Shown here one piece after another: positions 10,243-19,064 of a DNA stretch of 37,488 nucleotides. Where the stretch lies: contig NZBC01000129.1 in NCBI GenBank assembly GCA_002687715.1, positions 1-37,488 of the forward strand, given 5' to 3'. The stretch is from Planctomycetota bacterium. GTDB taxonomy: Bacteria; Planctomycetota; GCA-002687715. Position numbers and translations under genes: made by a program. Positions within the stretch are counted from its first letter, which is position 1. Each line of letters starts with the position of its first letter. A model generated the notes under the pieces. The model had not been told where the DNA came from. It searched no databases and saw only the letters and a program-made list of their open reading frames with translations.

Positions 10243-12048
10243 ATGAAGAACCTCCTCGCCATCGTGCTCCTCCTGGCCGTCTCCCTGCCGGCTCAGATCC
10301 CACCTGCCGCGGGAGGCGAGCCGATGTATCGCATCCGCATCCCTCACTCGGCCCCCGTAGCGCTGCGAAGCGCGCTCGAAGCGAAGGGCTATGACATCGC
10401 GTGCATGCATTGCTCGAACAGCGCGCAGGTCGAACTCGTGGTCAGCGCAGCCGATCTGGACCAGCTCTCGGACTTCGGACTGACCTGCAACGTGCAGGAA
10501 ACCGCGATGCCGTTGTGGGCCAAGTTCTCGGCGTCGCGCAACGGGTTTGCCGGCTACACGGACTACTCAGGGATCAACACCTTCCTCAACTCGACAGCGG
10601 CGGCGAATCCATCCATCGCGACCGTGGTCGATCTGACTGCAACGTACGGCCCCGGAAGTACGTTCGAAGGACGCGCCATCAACGCGATCAAGATCTCGGA
10701 CAACGCGTCGGTTGACGAGGACGAGCCGGAGATCCTGTTCGTATCCTGCCATCACTGCCGCGAGATCGTGACGCCGGAGATCGCGCTCGACATCATCAGC
10801 CGCCTCGTGAGCGGGTACGGAACCGACCCTCAGATAACGAGCTTCGTCGACGACAACGAGATCTGGATCGCGCCCGTCTGGAACCCGGATGGCCTCGAGT
10901 ACACCTGGAACGTGAACAACCTGTGGCGCAAGAACCGGAAGCCGTTCGGCGCCGATTTCGGCGTCGACCTCAACCGCAACTACCCGCTCAACTGGGCAGC
11001 GAGCTGTGGCGCGAGCACGACGCCGAGCAGTCAGACCTACAAGGGGCCGTCCGTCGGTTCCGAAGAAGAGACCCAGACCATGATCGGCTTCGCGCGAGCC
11101 CGCCGCTTCGCGAAGGTCATGGACTACCACTCGAGTGGTCGCGAGATCCTGCAGACCTACAACTGCGCCATCATGCCCGCGCTGATGGAGAACTACATCG
11201 ACTCCGAGGCCGTGAACCTCGCCAACGCGATCACGCCGTCATTCGGCGTGCGTGACCCGTCGGCCGACGGCGAGCACTACGAGTTTCAGATCAAGGAGAT
11301 CACCGGCTACTCCTTCCTGACCGAGACCCACACGACGTTCCAGCCGACGCACGCGTCCGCGCTCGCGGAGGCCGTTCTCGTGTGGCCGTCGACCGTCGCA
11401 TTCCTCTCGAAACAGATCCCGGTCGTCGGGCACGTCACCGATTCCCTGACCGGCAACGCACTGGTAGCGGACATCTCCGTGGTCGGACTCGGCTGGACTC
11501 AAGGCGAGACCCGGACGACCGAACCGACCTATGGGCGCTACCACCTGTGGCTGCCGCCGGGCGTGCATCAGGTGACCTACGCCGCGGCGGGCTACAGCCC
11601 CGTCACCCTCACCTTGACGGTGACCACGTCCACCCAGCTCCAGAACGTGATGCTCCTGCCCCTGGGCCCGGTCATGACCCTGAGCATGTCGACGACCGGT
11701 GGCGGCGCTGGGGACCTGAACCTCGCCATGACCAACGTCCCAGCCAGCGCGACCTTCGGGTTCACGCTGTTCAGCCTGAACACCACCGGCGCGCTCGGAA
11801 CGGGGAACGCCTTCGGTGTCACCGCCGACTTCTTGACGCTCCAGAGCCTCCTCACACCGTCACTGCCCGGCAACCCGTTCTCGTGGACCTGGCCCGTCGG
11901 CGGCGTGTACCCGGCGACTCCGTTCGTGATCCCCCCGGGCGGCATCCCGTTTCCGACGGGCACGCAACTCGACGCGGTCGCAGTCGCGTTCTCGGCCGGC
12001 TTCGGGTCGCTCGAAGGACAGACCGCCGCGAACCGCGTGACCTTCTGA
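10243..12048 (+). CDS. Secreted M14 zinc carboxypeptidase with C-terminal accessory domains
   Basis: The 601-residue product has a signal peptide (MKNLLAIVLLLAVSLPAQ). The M14 domain keeps the catalytic set: HCRE (H171 and E174, zinc ligands), the NPDG/WRKNR segment near 214-232, DLNRN with R245 (substrate carboxylate), third zinc ligand H296 (MDYHSSGR) and general base E361 (FLTETHTTF). Residues about 394-475 look like a carboxypeptidase-regulatory-like beta-sandwich (PVVGHVTDSLTGNALVADI). Residues about 476-601 form another beta-rich, glycine-rich domain of a kind I associate with secreted planctomycete proteins. It likely trims C-terminal residues from peptides outside the cytoplasm. It is divergent from the two-component operon and convergent with the TlpA-like gene. 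Confidence 0.93.
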   Translation: MKNLLAIVLLLAVSLPAQIPPAAGGEPMYRIRIPHSAPVALRSALEAKGYDIACMHCSNSAQVELVVSAADLDQLSDFGLTCNVQETAMPLWAKFSASRNGFAGYTDYSGINTFLNSTAAANPSIATVVDLTATYGPGSTFEGRAINAIKISDNASVDEDEPEILFVSCHHCREIVTPEIALDIISRLVSGYGTDPQITSFVDDNEIWIAPVWNPDGLEYTWNVNNLWRKNRKPFGADFGVDLNRNYPLNWAASCGASTTPSSQTYKGPSVGSEEETQTMIGFARARRFAKVMDYHSSGREILQTYNCAIMPALMENYIDSEAVNLANAITPSFGVRDPSADGEHYEFQIKEITGYSFLTETHTTFQPTHASALAEAVLVWPSTVAFLSKQIPVVGHVTDSLTGNALVADISVVGLGWTQGETRTTEPTYGRYHLWLPPGVHQVTYAAAGYSPVTLTLTVTTSTQLQNVMLLPLGPVMTLSMSTTGGGAGDLNLAMTNVPASATFGFTLFSLNTTGALGTGNAFGVTADFLTLQSLLTPSLPGNPFSWTWPVGGVYPATPFVIPPGGIPFPTGTQLDAVAVAFSAGFGSLEGQTAANRVTF

Positions 12049-12102
12049 GCCGCGAGGTGCCCCGAACGCCGGTGAGCCCGGGTCCGGTGAAGAAGAAGGA
12101 GT

Positions 12103-12154
12103 AAGGAGGACCCAGGAGCGCAAACAGACCTGCGCCGATTCCTGGGTTCTCCTT
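12103..12154. repeat. Intergenic inverted repeat B (AAGGAG family)
   Basis: AAGGAGGACCCAGGA (12103-12117) pairs with TCCTGGGTTCTCCTT (12140-12154), 14 of 15 positions. An inner GCGCA/TGCGC pair extends the stem and leaves a loop of about 8 bases. It lies between the convergent M14 and TlpA-like genes and is the cleanest of the three copies. Confidence 0.75.
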
Positions 12155-12177
12155 GATTCTCTTCCTGCCGCGAACGC

Positions 12178-13218
12178 CTAGCGGGAGTCTTCCTTGACCA
12201 GGGCTCCGATAGCGTCGAGGAGCTTCTGCCCGTTGACGCGGTAGTAGCGGGTCTTGCCCGTGCGGTCGAGGAGATAGGTGCAGGGGACGGCGCTGACGCG
12301 GTTGAGCTGGGCGACCTTCGTGTTCCAGAAGCCGCCGTCGTACACCTGCGGCCATTTCATGCCGAAGCGCTGTTCGATTTCGCGGATCTTGCCGGCCTTG
12401 TCGGGATGGTCGAGGGCAACCCCGATGATCACGAATCCCTGGGCCTTGTACTTCTCGTAGGCCCTCACGACGTTGGGCATCTCGCGAATGCAGGGGCCAC
12501 ACCAGGTGCCCCAGAAGTCGACGAGGACTACTTTGCCCTTGAGCTTGCCGATGTCGATCGTCTCGCCGTCGAGGGACTTCGCGGCGAACGGCACGAGGTC
12601 GCGGAAGATGCGGGGCTTCTCGATCTGCTTGACGTTGGCGCCGAGTGCAACCGTAGCTTTCTTTCGATCGGCCTCGCTCTCGCCGCCGCCTTCGATCGCG
12701 CGTCGAACGGCGGCGTAGACCGGGTCGGCGTTCGCGATCTTCTTGCGCACGAGGCTGGTGCGGATGGTGCGGGCAACCGTCGCCGTCGGCCGGTAGAGCC
12801 GCGTAGCCTGTCCGGCGAGGTGGGCGAGCCGTTCCACGGCCGGCGTCTTCTGGGTCACCTCGGTGACGAACGCGTTGAGGTAGATACGGCCCGCCATGCG
12901 ACGGTGCTCGTCGACGCGAATCGTATCGAACTTCTTGAAGAATCCATCGAGGCCCTTCACCGCGGCTTTCGTGTCGCCGTCGAAGAAGTCGCGCAGCGCC
13001 GTCGCGTAGCCGAGGCGGCCGAGAGCGTTCTCCTCGTACTTGAAGAAGAACGCGATGAACCGTCGGCCGACCTCGATCCGGTTGATGCGTTGTCCCGCCG
13101 GACGCTCGAACACCTTCTCGAGGGCCGCGGCCGCCCCCGCCGGCGGCTCCTGGGCAGACAGAGACGTGGCCGTGACAGCGAAGCAGAGGTTCAGAAGCAC
13201 AAGCAGGCGGCGCGACAT
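12178..13218 (-). CDS. Secreted TlpA/ResA-like thioredoxin-fold protein
   Basis: The 346-residue product has a signal peptide (about 1-22, ending SLSAQ), a helical N-terminal region of unknown family (about 28-200) and a C-terminal thioredoxin fold. Its redox motif is WCGPC (239-243, in VLVDFWGTWCGPC), and the cis-proline lies in VSAVPCTYLLD (P312). The fold resembles the TlpA/ResA/AhpC-TSA group, which reduces disulfides or handles cytochrome maturation on the outer face of the membrane. ATG at 13218 is chosen over an in-frame ATG nine codons upstream because GAGGAG precedes it by 6 bases and it gives a clean signal peptide. It may share a transcript with the upstream secreted protein (86-base gap). 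The CXXCH proteins in this window are possible but unproven clients. Confidence 0.9.
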   Translation of the reverse strand: MSRRLLVLLNLCFAVTATSLSAQEPPAGAAAALEKVFERPAGQRINRIEVGRRFIAFFFKYEENALGRLGYATALRDFFDGDTKAAVKGLDGFFKKFDTIRVDEHRRMAGRIYLNAFVTEVTQKTPAVERLAHLAGQATRLYRPTATVARTIRTSLVRKKIANADPVYAAVRRAIEGGGESEADRKKATVALGANVKQIEKPRIFRDLVPFAAKSLDGETIDIGKLKGKVVLVDFWGTWCGPCIREMPNVVRAYEKYKAQGFVIIGVALDHPDKAGKIREIEQRFGMKWPQVYDGGFWNTKVAQLNRVSAVPCTYLLDRTGKTRYYRVNGQKLLDAIGALVKEDSR

Positions 13219-13304
13219 GACGATCTCCTCGGGAATCCGTATCACCCTAACCGGGGCGAAACGGGGTTCATTTCCGAGAGACGAATCGGCTGCTGGGAGC
13301 GGGA

Positions 13305-15014
13305 TCAGCCCATGCCACCGCCCTTCTTCTTCTTCTCCTCGCGCTTCTTCTTCTCCTCGCGGGCCTTGAGCTCCTCCATCCTGGCGCGCTCTGCCAGGTC
13401 ACGCTCCCGTTGCACCTCCTCGCTCTCGACAGCGCGGGACACGCCCAAGAAGAGGAACGGGAGGCTGGTCAGCCCCTGAGCGACGGGCTGGTGGGAGTGC
13501 AGGCGGATCCGATCCTTCGTGACGTCCAGCGCCAGGATCGCGCCCGCTCCCTTGCGAAACACCCGGTTTTCGCTGCTCCCCGTCATGGCGACGTCGAGGC
13601 TGCCGACGCCGATCCACACGTAGGCGCTCGCGGCCTGGGGAATCGTCTTGAACGCGGGAAGCCGCCCGAGCCCCGGCTCATCAGCGGACATCGCCTGCGC
13701 CGTTCGCTTGACCGCTCGGGATGTGCCGACGACGAACTGGGTGCCAGAGAACGCCGCCGCGGGCAAGCCGGCGTTGTCCGTCTCGACCACCGACCACGCA
13801 GCGACTTCGTCCGTGGACAACTCGGCCGACGCGCGCTTCGCCAAGCGCTCGATGAGCTGGCGCACGACCCCCTCGCCCTTCTCCGCATCCGTGAACGATC
13901 CGACCAGGAACCAGTCCTCGCCTCGGCGACCGGGTTTCGGGTCCGGCGGGAGCATCCCGAACGTCACCTTCGGCTGCAACAGCTCCGCGGCCTCCGCCAA
14001 CTTGATGCCCAGCATCTGCTGCACCTGACGCGCCGACTCTTCCAACATCGGCGCCATCATGAAGCGCTTGGGATCCAGCAACAGCGACGACCCCCGCGAC
14101 CACAGTGTCTTGGGGTCGCCGTTCCAGCAGGCCGCGAGGGCGGTCTCGACGGGCAAGCGGCGCATCACGTCGGGTGAGGCCGACGCTGCCGACAACACCT
14201 CGAACACGGGGACGGCGTCGGACGCAGTCAACGAGAGCTGCGTACCCTCTCCCTTCTTCTCGCGATAGCCGAAGTCCGTCAGCTTCATGAGTCCGAGCTG
14301 CTTCGCGATGGCGAGCGGCGTGTTATTGAGGGTCTCGTCTTCCACCACGAGCTTGAGGATCGACCCGGTGCGGATGTAGCACATGGTCTCTCCGTCGGTC
14401 CCGCCGACAGCCGCCCTGAACCGCTTGGACTTCTTGAGCCCGCTAGCCGGCACGCCGCGCATCGCCTTCATCGTCTCTCGCAGCCGCGGCTGCGAACCCG
14501 CGAGGACGATCATGTCGTTCTTGCGGCCGATGAGCAGGTCCACGTCCTCCACCGCATCCACGCGCGTCTCGCCCGTCTCTTCGTTGCGCTCCGCGAGCGC
14601 CTGCTCCTCCAGGTACCTGGTGACTTTCGCATAGATCGTCTTCGCCAGCGGAGTGTGCATTGCGACGGCGAAGTCCATGTCCGGCGAGCTGTCAGTGAGC
14701 TCCATCCGAAACAGCGCGACTTCGATCGCCGTGACCGACTTCACCCATGACGGCAGACTGCCCTCGTCAAAACCGAGGAAGTCGTTCGCTTCCGACAACA
14801 TCTCGAGGATGGTCTCATCGAACTCCCCGCGGAGCTTGCCGGGATCGTGGAACAGTCCCTCGTCACCGAGCATGCTGCGGACCGTGCTCAACGGCCCCCC
14901 CATGCGGAAATAGCCCAGGGTGTTCTCGGGCAGGGTGTCCAGGAGCGATTGGGCGTGAAGTCCCCCGCTGAGCAGAGCGACCAGGACGGCGAGAAGGGCA
15001 GCGCCTCGGAGCAT
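13305..15014 (-). CDS. Secreted protein of unknown function with charged C-terminal tail
   Basis: The 569-residue product has a signal peptide (MLRGAALLAVLVALLSGGLHA) and no motif that I can assign to an enzyme. The body begins LLDTLPENTLGYFRMGGP and alternates strands and helices; it loosely recalls DUF3352-type proteins, but I could not confirm that. The last 35 residues are low-complexity and strongly charged, ending REEKKKREEKKKKGGGMG. ATG at 15014 is preferred because AGGA lies 8 bases upstream and the signal peptide starts there; the frame runs on upstream as antisense to hemG. It is divergent from hemG and probably leads the TlpA-like gene. Confidence 0.8.
   Translation of the reverse strand: MLRGAALLAVLVALLSGGLHAQSLLDTLPENTLGYFRMGGPLSTVRSMLGDEGLFHDPGKLRGEFDETILEMLSEANDFLGFDEGSLPSWVKSVTAIEVALFRMELTDSSPDMDFAVAMHTPLAKTIYAKVTRYLEEQALAERNEETGETRVDAVEDVDLLIGRKNDMIVLAGSQPRLRETMKAMRGVPASGLKKSKRFRAAVGGTDGETMCYIRTGSILKLVVEDETLNNTPLAIAKQLGLMKLTDFGYREKKGEGTQLSLTASDAVPVFEVLSAASASPDVMRRLPVETALAACWNGDPKTLWSRGSSLLLDPKRFMMAPMLEESARQVQQMLGIKLAEAAELLQPKVTFGMLPPDPKPGRRGEDWFLVGSFTDAEKGEGVVRQLIERLAKRASAELSTDEVAAWSVVETDNAGLPAAAFSGTQFVVGTSRAVKRTAQAMSADEPGLGRLPAFKTIPQAASAYVWIGVGSLDVAMTGSSENRVFRKGAGAILALDVTKDRIRLHSHQPVAQGLTSLPFLFLGVSRAVESEEVQRERDLAERARMEELKAREEKKKREEKKKKGGGMG
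13326..13361. repeat. Two perfect 18-base tandem units inside a gene
   Basis: The unit CTTCTTCTTCTCCTCGCG occurs at 13326-13343 and again at 13344-13361 without change. On the coding (minus) strand it encodes REEKKK twice, in the tail of the secreted unknown protein. A perfect in-frame duplication suggests recent slippage. Confidence 0.9.
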
Positions 15015-15129
15015 GGTGTGTTCCTGTTTCGAAAACCCGCGGGACCGGCAGAATCCTCGCCACCATACGCGACCTCTCCCGATGGTTCGGTGATTTCGCG
15101 GCGACCGCAGCGTAGGCTTCCCGCAACGC

Positions 15130-16557
15130 ATGGAAGCTGAATCCCGAGCCCAGGTTATCGTCGTCGGCGCAGGCATCGCCGGCCTGGCCACGGCGTACCG
15201 CATCGAGGAGCATCTTCGGGCGGTGGGCTCAGCGGCGCAGGTGCGCGTGCTCGAGGCGGGCGCGCGACCCGGCGGCAAGGTGCAAACCGTGATCCAAGAC
15301 GGGTTCGTCTTCGAGGGGGGGCCGAACGGGTTTCTGGACAACGAACCAGCGACGCTGCGCCTCATCGACGACCTCGGTCTGCACCACGAACTCCTGCCGA
15401 GTCGTGAGTTGGCCCGCCGGCGATTCGTGATCAGGAACGGCCGCTTTCACCTCCTGGCCACGCACCCGTTCAAGTTCCTGACTTCTTCGGTGCTTTCGCT
15501 GCGCGGCCGACTCCGGGTCGTCGCGGAGATGTGGACCCGTCCCCGGCGCGACGACGCGGACGAGTCGGTGGCGGCGTTCGGAAGGCGTCGCCTGGGTCGC
15601 GAGTTCGCCGACGTCCTGCTCGACGCGTTGGTCAGCGGCATCCATGCCGGCGACCCCGACGCGCTCAGCCTCCGCGCGGCCTTCCCGAAGGTCCATGCGC
15701 TGGAACGCGAACACGGCGGCCTGATTCGCGGGATGCGCGCCCGCCGCAAGACGGCCGGCGGCCAGAAGGTGGAGGCCGGACCGAGCGGCGTCCTGCATGC
15801 GTTTCGGGGCGGCATGGAGACGCCGGTCAAGGCACTGGCAGGCAAACTCGGCGACCGCGTCATGGTCCGTCATTCCGTGCAGCAAGTCAGGAGCGATGGG
15901 CAGCGCGCGTTTACGGTCGTCGCTTCCGGACCGGACGGTGAGGCGACGTTCGAGGCGGATGCCGTCGTCCTCGCGACACCGGCGCCCGCGACCGCCGGCG
16001 CCCTCGGGAGCCTGGACCCGGACGCCGCGGCCGCGCTGGCCGACGTCCCCATCGCCGGAGTCCACGTCGTCTGCCAGGGCTACCGCCGCGATCAGGTCCA
16101 CCACCCGCTCGACGGGTTCGGCGCGCTCATCCCCCACGTCGAAGGACGCCCGATCCTCGGCACCTTGTGGAGTGCGGCCGCGTTCGACGGCTACGCGCCG
16201 GACAGTCACGTCCAGCTCCGGACTCTCGTCGGCGGATCGCGAAACCCCGGCGCGTCCGACCTCGACGACGACGCGCTCGTCGACCTCGTCCGGCGAGAGA
16301 CCCGGCGGGACTACGGCATCACCGGCGACGCCGTCGCGACCCGAGTATTCCGCTGGCCGCGGGGCATCCCCCAGTACACGGTGGGGCACCTGGGCCGCAT
16401 GACGCGCGTCCGCGCAGCGACGGACCGGCTCCGCGGACTGTTCGTGACCGGCAACAGCGTGTGCGGCATCTCGTTCAACCACTGCGTGGCCGACGCCGAG
16501 CGCACTGCCCTTGCCGTCGCGGTGCACCTCGAGAAGTCGGGAGTACGGGGCCCATGA
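15130..16557 (+). CDS. hemG: Protoporphyrinogen oxidase (FAD-dependent)
   Basis: Oxidises protoporphyrinogen IX (or coproporphyrinogen III in the coproporphyrin branch) in heme synthesis, using FAD and oxygen. The 475-residue product has the N-terminal dinucleotide motif VIVVGAGIAGLATAYRI (glycines at 13-18), the second flavin contact EAGARPGGKVQTV, and the family signature EGGPNGFLDNEP (63-74). The C-terminal FAD motif GLFVTGNSVCGISFNHCV is also present. Length is normal. The name hemY is also used for this oxygen-dependent type, and I cannot decide between the proto and copro substrates. Its stop overlaps the next gene's start (ATGA), so both genes are co-translated. It is divergent from the secreted unknown gene. 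Confidence 0.92.
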   Translation: MEAESRAQVIVVGAGIAGLATAYRIEEHLRAVGSAAQVRVLEAGARPGGKVQTVIQDGFVFEGGPNGFLDNEPATLRLIDDLGLHHELLPSRELARRRFVIRNGRFHLLATHPFKFLTSSVLSLRGRLRVVAEMWTRPRRDDADESVAAFGRRRLGREFADVLLDALVSGIHAGDPDALSLRAAFPKVHALEREHGGLIRGMRARRKTAGGQKVEAGPSGVLHAFRGGMETPVKALAGKLGDRVMVRHSVQQVRSDGQRAFTVVASGPDGEATFEADAVVLATPAPATAGALGSLDPDAAAALADVPIAGVHVVCQGYRRDQVHHPLDGFGALIPHVEGRPILGTLWSAAAFDGYAPDSHVQLRTLVGGSRNPGASDLDDDALVDLVRRETRRDYGITGDAVATRVFRWPRGIPQYTVGHLGRMTRVRAATDRLRGLFVTGNSVCGISFNHCVADAERTALAVAVHLEKSGVRGP

Positions 16558-17762
16558 CCACACTCGACGCGGACGTGGTGGTGGTCGGCGCCGGTATCGT
16601 CGGCCTCGCGACCGCCCGCGCGCTGAGCGCCGAGCACGGGCGGAAGATCGTGGTCGTCGAGACCGAGGATCGCATCGGCGTCCACCAGACCGGTCACAAC
16701 AGCGGCGTCATCCACTCGGGGATCTACTACCGTCCGGGCTCACTCAAGGCGCGCGGCTGCGTCGAGGGTCGCGACGCGATGTACCGGTACTGCGCCGAAC
16801 GCGGGATCGCGCACGAGGCCTGCGGCAAGATCGTGGTCGCCGTCGATGACGCCGAACGGCCGGCCCTTGATGAACTCGAACGACGCGGGATCGCCAACGG
16901 TCTCCAGGGCCTGCGCCGCCTCGCGCCCGAGGAAATCCTGGAGCGCGAAGCCCACGTCGCAGGAGTCGACGGGCTCCTCGTCCCGCAAACCGGTATCGCA
17001 GACTACGGCGCCGTGTCCGCGGCGTTCGCGGACGACGTGCGCGGCGCGGGCGGCGAGATCCGGCTCGGGGTACGCGCGGGCACGGCCACGCGAGACGAGA
17101 ACGACATCGTGCTCGAGACGACGTCCGCACCCGTCCGAGCACGCATGCTGGTCAACTGCGGCGGCCTCCACGCCGACCGGGTCGCCCTCCGCTGCGGCGC
17201 CGACCCGCCTGTCCGCATCGTGCCGTTCCGCGGCGAGTACTACGAGTTGCGCGAGGAGCGCCGCCACCTCATCAACCACCTCGTGTACCCGGTTCCGAAC
17301 CCGGCGCTGCCTTTCCTGGGCGTCCATTTCACCCGCCGGGTCGACGGGAGCGTCGAGGCCGGCCCCAACGCCGTCCTCGCAATGAAGCGTGAGGGCTACC
17401 GCCGCTTCTCGTTCTCCCCCCGCGACGCTGCGAGCAACGCCGCCTGGCCCGGCCTGTGGCGGCTCGCGCGTCGATACTGGCGAACGGGCGCGGGAGAGTG
17501 GTGGCGCTCGATGAGCAAGCGCGCGTTCGTCAACGCGCTGAAGCGTCTCGTCCCGGCTCTCACCGCCGACGACGTCGTGCGAGCGGGCGCGGGGGTCCGC
17601 GCGCAGGCCGTCGACCGCGACGGCAACCTCGTCGACGACTTCCGAATCCTGGAGCTCGACCGGATGGTGCACGTCCTCAACGCACCGTCGCCGGGAGCAA
17701 CCGCGTCACTCTTCATCGGAAGCTCGATCGCGGAGACGGCGGCGCGCCACCTCGCAAAGTGA
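16554..17762 (+). CDS. lhgO: L-2-hydroxyglutarate oxidase/dehydrogenase
   Basis: A DAO-type flavoprotein that oxidises L-2-hydroxyglutarate to 2-oxoglutarate, usually passing electrons to the membrane quinone pool. The 402-residue product has the Rossmann FAD motif VVVVGAGIVGLATARAL, the family signature HQTGHNSGVIHSGIYY (44-59), and the conserved segment PFRGEYYELREERRHLINHL. Near the C-terminus are RAGAGVRAQAVDRDGNLVDDF and LNAPSPGATASLFIG. Length matches LhgO. The start ATG at 16554 overlaps the hemG stop (ATGA), which also sets the start against the longer open frame. Pairing with hemG suggests shared expression of two FAD enzymes; no functional link is shown. Confidence 0.93.
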   Translation: MTTLDADVVVVGAGIVGLATARALSAEHGRKIVVVETEDRIGVHQTGHNSGVIHSGIYYRPGSLKARGCVEGRDAMYRYCAERGIAHEACGKIVVAVDDAERPALDELERRGIANGLQGLRRLAPEEILEREAHVAGVDGLLVPQTGIADYGAVSAAFADDVRGAGGEIRLGVRAGTATRDENDIVLETTSAPVRARMLVNCGGLHADRVALRCGADPPVRIVPFRGEYYELREERRHLINHLVYPVPNPALPFLGVHFTRRVDGSVEAGPNAVLAMKREGYRRFSFSPRDAASNAAWPGLWRLARRYWRTGAGEWWRSMSKRAFVNALKRLVPALTADDVVRAGAGVRAQAVDRDGNLVDDFRILELDRMVHVLNAPSPGATASLFIGSSIAETAARHLAK

Positions 17763-17801
17763 CGGGCCAACGGCCAGCAGGAGATCAGCGGGGCGGGGAC
17801 G

Positions 17802-17864
17802 AAGGAGAACCCAGGAACCCAGGGTCAAGACTGGACCTGACCCTTGAGTTCCTCTGCTCTCCTT
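17802..17864. repeat. Intergenic inverted repeat C (AAGGAG family)
   Basis: AAGGAGAACCCAGGA (17802-17816) pairs with TCCTCTGCTCTCCTT (17850-17864), 12 of 15 positions. An inner GGGTCA/TGACCC stem strengthens the fold. It lies between the convergent lhgO and phosphatase genes. Its left arm is identical to the reverse complement of the right arm of repeat B. Confidence 0.65.
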
Positions 17865-17876
17865 CTCACATCTTGG

Positions 17877-18914
17877 CTAGCGATTCCGATACGCGCGGTG
17901 GCAGCCGGTGCAGCTCTGCTTCACCTCGGCGAGATACCGGTTTGCGTCGTCGGTCGCCCCGGAAGCACCGCTCTGCATGCGCTTCAGAGCGTCTTCTAGT
18001 CTCTCGTTCGCAACGGCGGCGCCCGTCACCCACGCCCGGAAGTCCTCGGGTTGACCCACAACGTCGGGGAGGGTCAGACTTCGAGTCCACAGGCCCGTGA
18101 GCTTGCCCGCCTCGTTGATCGGATGAACGTCAGGGTGGCCGGGATCCGGCTTCCAGCCGCGGGCGGCGAGTGCCGCCAGATGGTCGAAGGTGCGTGACGC
18201 ATCGATCATGACCGAGCGGAATCCGTCGAATTCGTGCGCAGCCGGGAAACCCCACTCATACGCCTGAGTCTGTTCGCGCGTCGGCATCGAGCGCGAAGCG
18301 ATGACCTGATAGAGGCCCTCGTACTTCGACGACGTGCCGCACCACTGCCGCATCTCGGCGAGCGCTCGCTCGCGGGGCGCACCGTCGCGCACCAAGCGGC
18401 CGACCGCCGCGGCGGCCGGGCCCCGGTGACGGCCGTGGAAGCAGTGGACGTAGAACGGCGCCTCGAGTTCGCGGAACGTCTTCGCGAGCCTGATCAGCTC
18501 GTCGCCGGTCATCCCTCGATACTGGATCGGGACGTGGACGTAGCGCATCCCGAGGGAGGTGGCGGTCTGCTCGTCAGGCACCTTGCCGTCAACCGAGATC
18601 ACCGTCTTGGCGCCCAGCCCGGCGACCGCGACCAACCCGTCCCGACCGTGGGGCTCGCTACCGGAGATCACGTCGTCGCTCAGGTGGAACACGTTCAGCA
18701 GCCCGTGCCCATCCACCGGCGCCCGCTCGGGCAGCGGCGACGCACCGCCGACCCCGTAGGCGCTCTCCACGTCCAGCGGCGCCGCGACCGTCACCCCGAT
18801 GACCGGCCTCGGCGACATCCCGCCCCTCTGGGACTGGCAACTCGCGAGGATCAGGGCGATCAGGACGAGGTGAACAACGACCTGGAAGCGCGTGAGAGGG
18901 TTCCGTTTTGGCAT
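17877..18914 (-). CDS. Lipoprotein fusing a dual-specificity/tyrosine phosphatase to a C-terminal cytochrome c'-like domain
   Basis: The 345-residue product has a lipoprotein signal (hydrophobic 12-25, lipobox LASC with C26). Residues about 70-200 look like a DSP/PTP phosphatase: the P-loop HCFHGRHRG places nucleophile C158 and R164 in the HCX5R arrangement, preceded by LGAKTVISVDGK and MRYVHVPIQYRGM as in this fold. The region from about 215 to the end is helical and finishes with the heme-attachment motif CTGCH (335-339) followed by RAYRNR, the position seen in cytochrome c' four-helix bundles. It is presumably anchored outside the cytoplasm. ATG at 18914 has a near-perfect AAAGGAGG five bases upstream. 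I know no named family with this pairing; the function is unknown, possibly redox-linked phosphatase activity. Confidence 0.85.
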   Translation of the reverse strand: MPKRNPLTRFQVVVHLVLIALILASCQSQRGGMSPRPVIGVTVAAPLDVESAYGVGGASPLPERAPVDGHGLLNVFHLSDDVISGSEPHGRDGLVAVAGLGAKTVISVDGKVPDEQTATSLGMRYVHVPIQYRGMTGDELIRLAKTFRELEAPFYVHCFHGRHRGPAAAAVGRLVRDGAPRERALAEMRQWCGTSSKYEGLYQVIASRSMPTREQTQAYEWGFPAAHEFDGFRSVMIDASRTFDHLAALAARGWKPDPGHPDVHPINEAGKLTGLWTRSLTLPDVVGQPEDFRAWVTGAAVANERLEDALKRMQSGASGATDDANRYLAEVKQSCTGCHRAYRNR

Positions 18915-19064
18915 CACGGCCTCCTTTACGCAATCCGCGCACCCGACCGCCCTGCTCCCCCAAACCATTGCCGATGGGCAACTTACGCGGCCGCCCGTTC
19001 ACAGCCGCCATCGGCGGGCGTTCCGGACCGGTAACGGCGTCACGGATCCTGACAGCTCCGCCCC

